The notes beneath the pieces are model-generated. The model worked only from the letters and a program-made list of their open reading frames with translations, did no database searches and was not told where the DNA came from. From Chthoniobacter flavus (GTDB lineage: Bacteria; Verrucomicrobiota; Verrucomicrobiia; Chthoniobacterales; JACTMZ01), in contig CAMDUL010000015.1 in the NCBI GenBank assembly GCA_945878135.1, forward strand, positions 1 through 64,000: a stretch of 64,000 nt of DNA, read 5' to 3'. Below are positions 35,639-44,205 of the stretch, piece by piece (position 1 is the stretch's first letter; each line of letters starts with the position of its first letter). The position numbers and the translations under genes were made by a program.

Positions 35639-35827
35639 GTCCGCCGTCAGGCGGCTTGAAACCCTGCCGGGGATGAAGAACGCAGTTCGAGCGCAGCGAG
35701 ATCAATGCCCTTACCTCCAGTCCGCCGTCAGGCGGCTTGAAACCTTGGCGGGGATGAAGAACGCAGTTCGAGCGCGAAGCACAGATCGAGCGCAGCGAGA
35801 TCAATCCCCTTACCTCCAGTCCGCCGG
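35624..35827 (+). repeat. Tandem repeats carrying the tRNA-Ala 3' end
   Basis: A stretch ending in CCCTTACCTCCAGTCCGCC, the 3' end of tRNA-Ala plus flank, occurs at 35624, 35705 and 35804; the third copy matches the first over 24 bases. The units are 81 and 99 bases long. Each contains CGTCAGGCGGCTTGAAACC and GGGGATGAAGAACGCAGTTC; the longer one has an 18-base internal duplication (GATCGAGCGC region). No protein-coding frame of interest is seen between here and 35896. Confidence 0.85.
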
Positions 35828-35896
35828 AGGCAGCAGCTATGGAAAGGTCGCCGCGGCGGCCAACCCCCTTGACCCAGCCACCGGTCCACGCACCCG

Positions 35897-37219
35897 TCAG
35901 GGATTCGGATGCGCTTTGATATACGCGGAAAACCACTTGCCCGTCGGCTCGAGATTGCGCGCCTTGGTCTCCTTGTCGAAAGAGAAGAGGCCGAATTGCC
36001 CGTGCCAGCCTTCCTTCCACTCGTAATTGTCGACGAGGGTCCACGGGAAATACCCGCGCACATCGACGCCATCGGCCATGGCCCGGCGCATCTGCGCGAT
36101 ATGCTCGCGCAGGTAGCGGATGCGCTTTTGCTCGCTCTGGGTGCCGAGTCCGTTCTCGGTGACAACCATCGGCTTGCCGTACCGCTTGTGGACCGTGGTC
36201 AGCACGTTGTAGAGACCCTCGGGCACGATTTCCCATCCCAACTGCGTGTAGTCGGACGACACTTCGCCGTGCCCGCGATTGAGGAAGCGCAGGATGCTGG
36301 CCTCCTGCGCGTAGTAGTAGTTGACGCCGATGAGGTCCATGGTGTCGGCCACCATGTCGAGATGGTCGAAATTCTGGCGCTGCACGACATTGTAGACCAG
36401 TGCGGTCGGGTCGCCCGGGAAACTCCGCCGCCAATCGGGGATCGAGTAGATGCCCATGACGAGGGCGCCGGGGCGTTCGCGTCGGATGATCCCGGCCGCA
36501 TCGCGGAACATGTCGGCGGCGGAGCGCAGGGCGCGTTTGTATCCGAAGGGATCGAGGAGGCGGCCCGGCGGCCAATGACCCGCGATCCAGCCGAGGTTGA
36601 GCGCCCCGTTCGGTTCGTTTTGCGGAACGTAAATGCGCACGTAGGGCTTCATGGCGCGGACCACACGGGTCACGTGTGCGCGCCAGGCTTCACGGGCGTC
36701 CGGATGGAGGAAATTGACGTTGCCCCGTCCCTTCCCTTCGTAGAGCCAGTCGGGGAATGTGAAGTGCCAGAGCGTGATGACGGGCTCGATACCCGCGGCG
36801 CGCAATTGCCGCGCCATGCCGACATAGCGCGCAAGGGCCTGCTCGTTGATCACGCCGGGCTTCGGTTCGATGCGCGCCCATTCCACGCCGAAACGGAAGT
36901 GCGAAACGCCGAGCTGGCGCAGCGCTTTGAGATCGAGGTCGAAGCGCGTCCACGAGAATACCGCCTTGTCGCCGCGTGCCGGGGCTTTGCCATCCTCGGC
37001 AAAGACATCCCAGTCGGTGCGGAAATTCATCGGATCGCCCGGTGCAAGACCGCGGTCTTCGTTCTGGAAACTGGCCGTCGATGTGCCCCACCAGAATTTC
37101 TCCTTGGGCAGCGGCTTGAGCACGACGGAGTCCGCGGGCCGGCGGTATTCCCCGGGCGGAGTGACGCAACCAGTCAGCGCGGCGAGAGCCAAAGCGGGCA
37201 GAAACCGGGGTCCTTGCAT
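35897..37219 (-). CDS. Glycoside hydrolase family 1-like lipoprotein
   Basis: The 440-residue protein starts with a lipoprotein signal (ALALAALTGCVTPP, lipid Cys17), so it is anchored in the envelope. The catalytic domain is GH1-like: FWWGTSTASFQNEDRG at the entry, RFGVEWARIEPKPG, the acid/base glutamate in YVPQNEPNG, and the nucleophile glutamate in MVVTENGLGT. It ends with YFPWTLVDNYEWKEGWHGQF and KETKARNLEPTGKWF, both GH1 landmarks. It likely removes beta-linked glucose or related sugars from oligosaccharides. The ATG at 37217-37219 puts the lipobox at a normal distance. It is divergent from the secreted protein at 37249. Confidence 0.9.
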   Translation of the reverse strand: MQGPRFLPALALAALTGCVTPPGEYRRPADSVVLKPLPKEKFWWGTSTASFQNEDRGLAPGDPMNFRTDWDVFAEDGKAPARGDKAVFSWTRFDLDLKALRQLGVSHFRFGVEWARIEPKPGVINEQALARYVGMARQLRAAGIEPVITLWHFTFPDWLYEGKGRGNVNFLHPDAREAWRAHVTRVVRAMKPYVRIYVPQNEPNGALNLGWIAGHWPPGRLLDPFGYKRALRSAADMFRDAAGIIRRERPGALVMGIYSIPDWRRSFPGDPTALVYNVVQRQNFDHLDMVADTMDLIGVNYYYAQEASILRFLNRGHGEVSSDYTQLGWEIVPEGLYNVLTTVHKRYGKPMVVTENGLGTQSEQKRIRYLREHIAQMRRAMADGVDVRGYFPWTLVDNYEWKEGWHGQFGLFSFDKETKARNLEPTGKWFSAYIKAHPNP

Positions 37220-37248
37220 CGGACCGGTTACACTATTATCCTCCCCGC

Positions 37249-38136
37249 GTGTTGGCAACACGCCTCATCCTGCTCCTCGCCTTCCTCCCGACGGTTTCCG
37301 CTTGGGCCGCGCCAAGAGGCGAGGAAAGTCCGGATCAGGTGCGCTTGAACGACGGGACCGAACTGCGCGGGCTTATCGTGCAAAACACCCCCGACATGGT
37401 CGTGCTCGAAACCGAGCAGGGGGAAGCGCGTCTGCCCAAGGAATACATCCGCCGCATCGACGACGCGCCCAACGGGGAGGCGGTGTTCGCAGACATCGTG
37501 GACCAAGACGACCTTCCTTCGTGGCGTTCCGTGGTCCACGATTTGCGCACCCACGACAGCATCCGTGTCTTCGAACAAATCCCGCCGACGGCGATCGACA
37601 ACGGCTTGCTGCGCAACATCCCCTATCTTTCCTTCCGCGCGAACGAGCGGGTCGAATTCAACGTCTACGGTGACCCCGAAAGTCCCGTGGCCCTCGAATT
37701 CGGCATCTACGGGGAACGCGGTCCGAACAGCAAGACACGCCAAATTTTCCGCGAGTTCATCGCGGGCCACCTCGGCGACCGGAACCAGATCCGCGCGCTC
37801 TACAGCCTCGCGCCGGACAAACGCGACCTGCGGGCGGGGAAACTGGCCTTCCGCCTCATCCTCCCGGACGACCCCGACGGCTACGGCGCGACCTGGATCG
37901 TCGTGTATCGCCCGGGAGGCCTTGCCCGCGCGCGGCTCTCCAACAAGGCCTACGCTGCGATGACACTCCCCTTCGACGCGGTGAACAATCCCGACGGCAG
38001 CCTGCGGTCCGACAAAGCGGCGGAGAACCGCAACTGGCTGCAGGATGCCATGGAGGCTTTGACCGGCAACGAGCCCGAATTGCGCGGATTCTATCGCGAC
38101 AAAAACGGCGTCTTCCGCGTTCTCACCGCAAATTGA
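37249..38136 (+). CDS. Secreted beta-rich protein, function unknown
   Basis: The 295-residue protein starts at GTG with a signal peptide (LILLLAFLPTVSAWA). Residues about 30-75 (VRLNDGTELRGLIVQNTPDM, VVLETEQGEARLPKEYIRRI) form a small beta-barrel-like module common in Planctomycetes-Verrucomicrobia secreted proteins, usually read as D-G-T-x-x-x-G. The rest has strands such as RVEFNVYGDPESPVALEFGI and a final GFYRDKNGVFRVL. I recognise no catalytic motif. It is divergent from the GH1 lipoprotein and followed by a good intrinsic terminator. Confidence 0.65.
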   Translation: MLATRLILLLAFLPTVSAWAAPRGEESPDQVRLNDGTELRGLIVQNTPDMVVLETEQGEARLPKEYIRRIDDAPNGEAVFADIVDQDDLPSWRSVVHDLRTHDSIRVFEQIPPTAIDNGLLRNIPYLSFRANERVEFNVYGDPESPVALEFGIYGERGPNSKTRQIFREFIAGHLGDRNQIRALYSLAPDKRDLRAGKLAFRLILPDDPDGYGATWIVVYRPGGLARARLSNKAYAAMTLPFDAVNNPDGSLRSDKAAENRNWLQDAMEALTGNEPELRGFYRDKNGVFRVLTAN

Positions 38137-38144
38137 TGGCCATC

Positions 38145-38171
38145 GGGCAAAGTTCCCAACTTTTGCCTTTT
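38145..38171 (+). terminator. Intrinsic terminator after the secreted protein gene
   Basis: GGCAAAGTT (38146-38154) pairs with AACTTTTGCC (38158-38167) around CCC, with one bulged base, then TTTTCC follows. It starts 9 bases after the stop codon of the gene ending at 38136. Stem plus T run fits a Rho-independent terminator. Confidence 0.55.
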
Positions 38172-38237
38172 CCAGCGGGCGGCCCGCTCGTCCGGACCTG
38201 ATCCAAGCGGCACGCGGGCTCCGTGACTCCGGGACCG

Positions 38238-39641
38238 CTAACCGGCGCAGCCGAACAAACGGCGCTCGCGGATGATCCGCGCGACCTCGGGCGGCACGCA
38301 CTGCACCCACGACGGATCACCGCCGCGGATCATGGCCAGCACGTCCGGCGACTTGATGGAAAGGATTTCTTCCCGGTAGTCCGTGACGGGCACCACGAAG
38401 TCGTTCTCCCGCAAATAAGCGTAGAGATGGCGCAATTTCGGTTCGACCCGGAAGTTGTCCGCCGTGATCAGCGCACCGTCGGAAGCGAGACGCGGGTAGG
38501 CGTAGAGGCGCACGTTCTTTTTGAACAACCGCCCCAATCCCTCGAGGATCCCGCCCTCGAGATCGGTGTAATATTTCTCGAGGAAAATCTGCTCCAGCGC
38601 GGGCACGCCGAGGGCCAGACCGATGGCTTCGTTGGTGTAGCGCGCGATGTAGTCGACCAGGCGGAAATATTCCCCGAAGCTCGAGACAAGCACCGTCTGA
38701 CCGAGCGCCCCGAGGATGTCCGTGCGGTCGAGAAAATCCCGCGCGTCAAGGTCGCCCCCGCTGAGCAGGTTTTCCATGGTGATCTCGGCCAAAGTCAGGA
38801 CACCGCGCGGGGCTTCTTTCTCCCGCGGCGCGAAATCCTCGTAGGCGCAGCGCAGCATCTCGTGGGTCACGTGGGTGACCGGACGGAAACTGCCGCGTTC
38901 GACAAGAATGGCGCGCTTGTAGAGTTCCTCGGCCGGTTGGACCACCTCGCCGTCGGCGCGGAACATGGCCGCGCGTCCCAAACCCTGGGCCACGAGTTGC
39001 AGACTCATCAACCGGTTGTCCACCCCGGCAAAAGCCGGTCCGCTGAAGCGGATCATGTCCACTTCCATGCGCTTCGGGGTCAGATCGTCGAGCAGACTTC
39101 CGATCAGCTTTTCCGGCTCCGCGTGGTGCCGGAAGGCGCCGTAGATGAGGTTCACCCCGATGATGCCGAGGGCCTGTTGCTGCGCGATGTTCTCCGCGTC
39201 GAGCATGCGGACATGGATGATGATCTCGTTGACCGGTCCGCGCGGCTCGGTCTGGAAACGGAGCCCCATCCATCCGTGCGACTCGTTGTGCGAATGGTAG
39301 CTGCGCGCCGCCACCGTGTCGGCGAAGACAAAAAACGTCTTCTCCGCGCCGAATTTCGCGTCGAGGCGCTCGCGCAGCAGGGAGAACTCGTGTTCGAGCA
39401 TGCCCCAGAGACGCTGGCGGCTGACGTAGCGTTCGACCGTGCCGTAAATCTCGTCGCTGAAGGTCATGTCGTAGGCGGACATGGTTTTGGCTACCGTCCC
39501 GGCTGCCGCCCCGACGAAGAAAAACCGGCGCGCCACCTCCTGCCCCGCCCCGATCTCGGCAAAGGTCCCGTAGATACGGCCGTCGAGGTTCAGCTCGAGA
39601 GCCTTGCGGTTGGCTTGCAGGTTGAATTCGTCGGCCGGCAT
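38238..39641 (-). CDS. Conserved protein of unknown function (467 aa)
   Basis: I recognise a widespread but uncharacterised family, known to me mainly from Bacteroidota, that databases sometimes mislabel. Conserved-looking stretches are GRIYGTFAEIGAGQEVARRF, GTVAKTMSAYDMTFSDEIYG, VSRQRLWGMLEHEFSLL, HGWMGLRFQTEPRGPVNEII, RMLDAENIAQQQALGIIGVN, KYYTDLEGGILEGLGRLFKK and the ending DPSWVQCVPPEVARII with FGCAG. There is no signal peptide or membrane helix, so it is cytosolic. I chose the ATG at 39639-39641; another at 39657-39659 is possible. It is divergent from the sugar-binding lipoprotein at 39751. No function is claimed. Confidence 0.75.
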   Translation of the reverse strand: MPADEFNLQANRKALELNLDGRIYGTFAEIGAGQEVARRFFFVGAAAGTVAKTMSAYDMTFSDEIYGTVERYVSRQRLWGMLEHEFSLLRERLDAKFGAEKTFFVFADTVAARSYHSHNESHGWMGLRFQTEPRGPVNEIIIHVRMLDAENIAQQQALGIIGVNLIYGAFRHHAEPEKLIGSLLDDLTPKRMEVDMIRFSGPAFAGVDNRLMSLQLVAQGLGRAAMFRADGEVVQPAEELYKRAILVERGSFRPVTHVTHEMLRCAYEDFAPREKEAPRGVLTLAEITMENLLSGGDLDARDFLDRTDILGALGQTVLVSSFGEYFRLVDYIARYTNEAIGLALGVPALEQIFLEKYYTDLEGGILEGLGRLFKKNVRLYAYPRLASDGALITADNFRVEPKLRHLYAYLRENDFVVPVTDYREEILSIKSPDVLAMIRGGDPSWVQCVPPEVARIIRERRLFGCAG

Positions 39642-39750
39642 GGACAAACCGGCGACCATGGCGCGCGACACGGCGTGCGGCAACGGCAAACTTGCCTCGA
39701 TGCATGCTTGCCTGCCCGCCCGGCCGGTCGATGATACGGAAAGATCCGAA

Positions 39751-40986
39751 ATGATGCGCCTGCCGAAGATCTTCCAGCGCGCCGCGGCCGGCGCCTTCCT
39801 GCTCGCCTGCGCCGCCTGCACCCCGCCGCGCGAGGCACCCGACCGGCTGGTCATCTGGCACCAGAAAACCGGGGCCGAACGAACCTTCTTCGAGAAGGCG
39901 GTGGCCTCTTACAATCGGCAAAATCCGGGGGAGCGCGTTGTCGCGCTCTACCGCGAGGGCGAGGAGTTGCGCAATTCATTCATCATCGCCGCGGTGGCCG
40001 GACAAGGCCCCGATCTGGTCTTCGGACCCTCGGACAACGTGGCGGTCTTCGCCGGGACGCGCGTCATCCGTCCGTGGGACGCGGTCGTCGGACCGGAGTT
40101 CTTTGAACGCTTCACCGCAGACGGGATTGTCCGTTGGGAAGGCCAGCCGTGGATGGTGGCCGACCAGATCGGCAACCAGCTGATGCTCGTGTACGACCGG
40201 CAGATGGTCGAGCGCCCGCCCGACACGCTGGAGGAGCTGGTCGAACTCGGCCGCAAACTCACTTTGCGCCGCGGCGATCAGGTCGAGCGCTATGCCCTCA
40301 CTTGGAACTATGCGGAGCCGTATTTCTTCATTCCCTTCCTCACCGGCTTCGGCGGATGGATCATGGACGACGAGGGCCGCCCCACCCTCGACACTCCGGA
40401 GATGCGCGCCGCGCTGCAATTCGTCCTCGATTTGCGGGACAAACACGGCGTGATCCCGCGCTACGAGGATTACAACACCGCGAACCTCATGTTCCTGCGC
40501 AAACGCGCGGCCATGATCATCAACGGCCCGTGGGCGTGGTCCGATTACGGCGTGCCGGAACGCAGCATGCTCGCCCTGCTCCCGCTGAATACCGGGACAG
40601 GACTGCGGTGCCGTCCGGTCATTGCCGCCAAGGGCTACTGCCTGAACGTCAACACGCCCCCGGAAAAATTCGCCCTCGTGCGCCGGGTGCTGGATTTTTT
40701 CACGGGCGAGGATGTCCAACTCGCCATGGCACAGCGTCTTTTCACCACCCCGACGCTGCATCGTGCGCTCGAGTCGCCCGCTTTCCGCGGCAACGCCGTG
40801 TTGCAAATGGCCCTCGAGCAGTCGAAGAATGCCGTGCCCATGCCGATTGACGCGAAGCTGCGCTATATTTGGGACGGGATCCGCGGGCCCTACCGCCGCG
40901 TCTTCACCGGCGATCTCACGCCGGACGAAGCCGCGCGCCAGATGCAGCGCGAGGCGGAACGGCGGATCGCGGAGGCCCTGCCGTGA
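39751..40986 (+). CDS. Sugar ABC transporter substrate-binding lipoprotein (MalE-type)
   Basis: The 411-residue protein carries a lipobox (FLLACAACTPP) after a short signal helix. The body follows the family-1 solute-binding pattern: RLVIWHQKTGAERTFFEKAV, GQGPDLVFGPSDNVAVFA, ADQIGNQLMLVYDRQMVERP, GFGGWIMDDEGRPTLDTPEM and KRAAMIINGPWAWSDYG. These bind sugars or oligosaccharides outside the membrane and deliver them to MalFG-type permeases. GGAAAG upstream of ATG 39751 may serve as ribosome binding site. Its stop overlaps the permease start by GTGA. Confidence 0.9.
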   Translation: MMRLPKIFQRAAAGAFLLACAACTPPREAPDRLVIWHQKTGAERTFFEKAVASYNRQNPGERVVALYREGEELRNSFIIAAVAGQGPDLVFGPSDNVAVFAGTRVIRPWDAVVGPEFFERFTADGIVRWEGQPWMVADQIGNQLMLVYDRQMVERPPDTLEELVELGRKLTLRRGDQVERYALTWNYAEPYFFIPFLTGFGGWIMDDEGRPTLDTPEMRAALQFVLDLRDKHGVIPRYEDYNTANLMFLRKRAAMIINGPWAWSDYGVPERSMLALLPLNTGTGLRCRPVIAAKGYCLNVNTPPEKFALVRRVLDFFTGEDVQLAMAQRLFTTPTLHRALESPAFRGNAVLQMALEQSKNAVPMPIDAKLRYIWDGIRGPYRRVFTGDLTPDEAARQMQREAERRIAEALP

Positions 40987-41915
40987 AAAAACACCCGCCG
41001 ACCCGCGCCGCGGCGCTTGCCGGGCTCAACGAATGGGACCCCACCGCGCGCCGCCGCGGCTTTCTCGCCCTCTGCCTGCTGCCAGCCGCCGCCTTGCTCG
41101 TCCTCGTGCTCTTGTATCCGCTCGTCTACAATGTCCTGTTGTCGTTCTCCGACGCGAGCATCCACCGCATCCGCGGTTGGAAATTCGCGGGTCTCTCGCA
41201 ATACGCGCTGGTTTTCCGGGAGCCCGAGTTCTGGATCACCTTCGGCAAAACCATCGTCTGGACCGCGGCCAGCACCCTGCTGCAAGTGGCCGTCGGCGTT
41301 TTGCTCGCGGTCACGTTGCACCAGCATTTTCTCCGCGGCGGGGCCGCCTGGCGCGTCCTGCTCCTGCTCCCGTGGGCCATGCCTCAATACATCACCGCCC
41401 TCACCTGGCGCAGCATGTTCCACGGGCCGACCGGCCCGGTGAACACCTTGTTCGGCGCGGCATTCGGTCTGCCGCCGGTCGATTGGCTGACCGCACCGGG
41501 GCCCGCTTTTTTCGCCGCGATCCTAGTCAACGTCTGGATGGGATTTCCCTTTCTGATGATCGCCGCACTGGCCGGCTTGCGCGCCATCCCGACCCAGATC
41601 TACGAGGCCGCGATCCTCGAAGGGGCCTCACCGTGGCACCAGTTCACCCGCCTGACCGCCCCGCTGCTCCGCTCCGTCATGCTGCCGGCCACCGTTCTCG
41701 CCATCGTCTGGAATTTCAACAACCTCAATGTCATATGGCTGTTCAGCAACGGCGGCGAACCGGCCGACTCCACCCAGATCCTCGTTTCCTACGTCTACAA
41801 GGCCGCCTTCACTTACTACCGCTTCGGCTGGGCGGCGGCACTGTCGGTCGTCATTTTCGTCATTCTCTTTTTCTTCGTCCAAGCCTTCCTCCAAGTCAGC
41901 CGCCCGCGCCGCTGA
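40983..41915 (+). CDS. Sugar ABC transporter permease (MalF-type)
   Basis: The 310-residue inner-membrane permease has about six helices, from ALCLLPAAALLVLVLLYPLV to FVILFFFVQAFLQV, and the ATPase-contact EAA loop EAAILEGASPWHQFTRLTAP. The MalF-side segment IVWNFNNLNVIWLFSNGGE with STQILVSYVYKAAF is clear. The start is GTG at 40983, coupled to the binding-protein gene. The expected second permease (MalG) and the ATPase are missing; the next gene is on the other strand and unrelated, so partners must be encoded elsewhere. Confidence 0.9.
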   Translation: MKKHPPTRAAALAGLNEWDPTARRRGFLALCLLPAAALLVLVLLYPLVYNVLLSFSDASIHRIRGWKFAGLSQYALVFREPEFWITFGKTIVWTAASTLLQVAVGVLLAVTLHQHFLRGGAAWRVLLLLPWAMPQYITALTWRSMFHGPTGPVNTLFGAAFGLPPVDWLTAPGPAFFAAILVNVWMGFPFLMIAALAGLRAIPTQIYEAAILEGASPWHQFTRLTAPLLRSVMLPATVLAIVWNFNNLNVIWLFSNGGEPADSTQILVSYVYKAAFTYYRFGWAAALSVVIFVILFFFVQAFLQVSRPRR

Positions 41916-41928
41916 AAAAGATCAGCGG
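41909..41928. terminator. Bidirectional hairpin holding both stop codons
   Basis: CCGCTGA (41909-41915) and TCAGCGG (41922-41928) form a perfect 7-base stem around AAAAGA. The left arm contains the TGA of the permease gene and the right arm, read on the minus strand, the TGA of the prepilin peptidase gene. It may terminate from both sides. Confidence 0.45.
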
Positions 41929-42968
41929 AGGAAGAGCATCCGCACCACCGCGGTCCCCGCCGCAAGCCAGAGCAACGCGCCGGCCGCCAGGTAGGGACCG
42001 AAAGGAATCCTCCCGGCCGACTCCAGCTTGCCGGCGAGCAACATCGCCACCCCCGCCACCGCACCGATGATGGAGCCGGCGGCGATGCTGAACAGCGCGC
42101 CGGGCCACCCGAGAAATGCCCCGAGGGTGAGCATGAATTTGACGTCCCCGAAACCCATCGCTTCGCGCGGAATGACCAGCGCGCGAGCCACCCCGCGGGA
42201 ACCGATGGCGGCGGCGTAATCGGTGCGTTGATCCCCGCGCCGCATGCCGTCCATGGTGAACCGCCAGCTTTCCCCGTCCGCACCGTGCACCTCGAGGACG
42301 TCGGTCGGACGGTAAAACATTTCCACCAGCGCGATTTTCTCGTCGCCGAATTCCAAACACGGCTCGTCCGCGGTCCCGGTGACGGTAAACTCCTCCGCGG
42401 CATCCAACTCGATCCGTTTGCGCCCGAAAGCCAGCTTGCCCAGTTCCACCACGGCGAAGAGCACGGCGAAGCCGGCGCCGGCGCCGAACAGGCTCGAGCG
42501 AAGCCGTTCTTCCCAAGTCGTGCCGGGCTGCAATCCTTCGACCAGCACGCTCAGGACCACCCCGGCCACCGCGCCGCCCAGCGTCAGGCTGTCCGGCAGG
42601 ATCATGTGCTCGAGATCGATGAAAGTCCCCGCCACCAGCAACGCAGCGAGAACCATGTAAGCCGCGGCGACCCACGGCGGAAACATCCACCACAGCCAGA
42701 CAAAGAGCACCGCGGTGAGCAACTCGACGAGCGGGTAGCGCGCGGAAATCCCCGCACCGCAACCCGCACAGCGGCCCCGCAGCAAGAGCCAGCTGAAAAC
42801 CGGCATGTTCTCGGACCACGGCAACGAACGCCCGCAGTGCGGGCAAAACGACCGCCGCGGGTGACCCAGACCGATGCCGCGCGGCAGGCGGTGGATGACG
42901 GCATTGAGGAACGACCCGCAGACCAGCCCGGCAACCGCCACCGCCGCGTACGCCGCCCAGGCGCTCAT
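41922..42968 (-). CDS. Prepilin peptidase (type IV leader peptidase) with internal insert
   Basis: The 348-residue A24 protease matures type IV pilins or pseudopilins. The N-terminal methylase part has GSFLNAVIHRLPRGIGLGHP and two CxxC pairs (Cys42/45 and Cys67/70). The catalytic aspartates are Asp118 in GTFIDLEHMILPD and Asp275 in EAMGFGDVKFML. Between them, about residues 183-265 form a hydrophilic, beta-rich insert (KIALVEMFYRPTDVLEVHGA and after) absent from typical enzymes. The start ATG at 42966-42968 overlaps the stop of the isomerase gene. No pilin genes are in the window. Confidence 0.88.
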   Translation of the reverse strand: MSAWAAYAAVAVAGLVCGSFLNAVIHRLPRGIGLGHPRRSFCPHCGRSLPWSENMPVFSWLLLRGRCAGCGAGISARYPLVELLTAVLFVWLWWMFPPWVAAAYMVLAALLVAGTFIDLEHMILPDSLTLGGAVAGVVLSVLVEGLQPGTTWEERLRSSLFGAGAGFAVLFAVVELGKLAFGRKRIELDAAEEFTVTGTADEPCLEFGDEKIALVEMFYRPTDVLEVHGADGESWRFTMDGMRRGDQRTDYAAAIGSRGVARALVIPREAMGFGDVKFMLTLGAFLGWPGALFSIAAGSIIGAVAGVAMLLAGKLESAGRIPFGPYLAAGALLWLAAGTAVVRMLFLR

Positions 42969-43531
42969 TCCTTGGGCAGGCGGGCCTCGAGCAATTCGCA
43001 GAAAACGTGCAGCAGGAAAATCTGCGCCTCCTGGATCCTCGCGGTGGATGTTCCCGGCACGATAAGCTCGATGTCCGCCGCACCTTTGGTGAAGCCGCCA
43101 TCCCGCCCGAGGAAGGCGACCGAAGTGACCTCGCGGCGGCGCGCTTCCGTGATGGCGGACAACAAGTTGCGCGACTGGCCGGAACTGGAAATGACGATGA
43201 GCACGTCCCCGGGTTGGCCGAACGCCTGCACCTGCCGCGCGAAGGCGTCGTTGAATTCGTAATCGTTGCCGATCGCGGTGAGCAAACCGCCGTCGACGCC
43301 GAGGGCCAGCGCCGGATACGGGCGGCGGTCGTCCTTGAAACGGCAGACGAACTCCGCCGCGATGTGCGCCGCATCGGCAGCGCTGCCCCCGTTGCCGCAG
43401 AGGAGCAGTTTGCGGCCGGAGGTGAGTGCAGCCAGCGCGGCATCCGCGGCGCGCTGCACCGGCGCTTCCAGAGGACCGAGCGAATCGAAGGTCTCCCGCG
43501 CGGCGGACAGGGCGTCGGTGAAATGGCTCAT
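42965..43531 (-). CDS. gmhA: SIS-domain isomerase, GmhA-like
   Basis: The 188-residue protein has the phosphoheptose isomerase pattern LLLCGNGGSAADAAHIAAEF with VCRFKDDRRPYPALAL, then TAIGNDYEFNDAFARQVQAF, ISSSGQSRNLLSAITEAR and the closing QEAQIFLLHVFCELLE. GmhA converts sedoheptulose 7-phosphate to glycero-manno-heptose 7-phosphate for lipopolysaccharide core. The ATG at 43529-43531 gives the usual length. It overlaps prepilin peptidase by ATGA. Other heptose genes are not nearby, so a related SIS function such as DiaA cannot be fully excluded. Confidence 0.82.
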   Translation of the reverse strand: MSHFTDALSAARETFDSLGPLEAPVQRAADAALAALTSGRKLLLCGNGGSAADAAHIAAEFVCRFKDDRRPYPALALGVDGGLLTAIGNDYEFNDAFARQVQAFGQPGDVLIVISSSGQSRNLLSAITEARRREVTSVAFLGRDGGFTKGAADIELIVPGTSTARIQEAQIFLLHVFCELLEARLPKE

Positions 43532-43628
43532 AGCCTGCGAGCATCCGGAGCCCGGCCGCCGCCAAGCAAGCCAAATTGCTCTTCTCCCTCCGTTTGACAT
43601 CCGGCGGCAAACCTTCTTTCATGCCCGC

Positions 43629-44141
43629 ATGATCCCGCGTCTCGGCCTCCTGGCCGCCGTCCTTTTGCTGGCCTCGTGCGTCACGCCGACCGCCCCGCCG
43701 GTGGAAATGCCCGAGGCCGATGTGCTGCCGCTGGCCCTCGACAACGACTTCGACTTCCGCAAAGTGCGGCGCACCATCAACCAGGCCGGCGTCAACACCG
43801 TGACCGACAACGAAACGCTCAACTTCGAGCGGGCCTACCTCAACTACGGGGCGCTCTCGGCCGATGAACGCCGCCAGCGCGAAGGCACCTACTTCGACAT
43901 CTTCTGGCGCGCCGGCCGGCCGGCCGAACTCACCGTCCGCTTCGAATACCGCCAGGCCAAGACCGGCAATGCCGTCATGGCCCAGGAAATCTACGTCCCG
44001 CAAGCCCGCGGCACGATGAAAAGCTCCTTCCAAGTGACCGGCGACAGCTTCCTCTGGGACGGCCCGGTCACCGCTTGGCGCTGCCTGCTCATCGAGAACG
44101 GCCGCATCGTCGCCTTCACCCAGTCTTACCTCTGGAAATGA
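43629..44141 (+). CDS. Small lipoprotein, function unknown
   Basis: The 170-residue protein has a lipoprotein signal (LLAAVLLLASCVTP, lipid Cys16). The mature part begins with a Pro-rich stretch and then DFDFRKVRRTINQAGVNTVT, RREGTYFDIFWRAGRPAELT and VRFEYRQAKTGNAVMAQEIY, ending with strand-rich LLIENGRIVAFTQSYLW. I do not recognise the family. It is divergent from gmhA by about 97 bases and precedes the STAS protein gene on the same strand. Confidence 0.7.
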   Translation: MIPRLGLLAAVLLLASCVTPTAPPVEMPEADVLPLALDNDFDFRKVRRTINQAGVNTVTDNETLNFERAYLNYGALSADERRQREGTYFDIFWRAGRPAELTVRFEYRQAKTGNAVMAQEIYVPQARGTMKSSFQVTGDSFLWDGPVTAWRCLLIENGRIVAFTQSYLWK

Positions 44142-44205
44142 ACCGTGCCCCGCGCGGCCGCCGCTTCACACCGCGCGTGCCCCGCCGCCAGCTGCCATCG
44201 GGATC

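Noticed and set aside
35624-35827. Possible CRISPR array from the 81- and 99-base repeats
   Set aside because: The copies are only three, repeat and spacer are not distinct, and no cas gene is present.
35577-36575. Minus-strand ORF ending in a GFEPLAFSLRTRRSTN-like tail
   Set aside because: The tail is the antisense of tRNA-Ala and its repeats, and the rest is a shadow of the GH1 gene.
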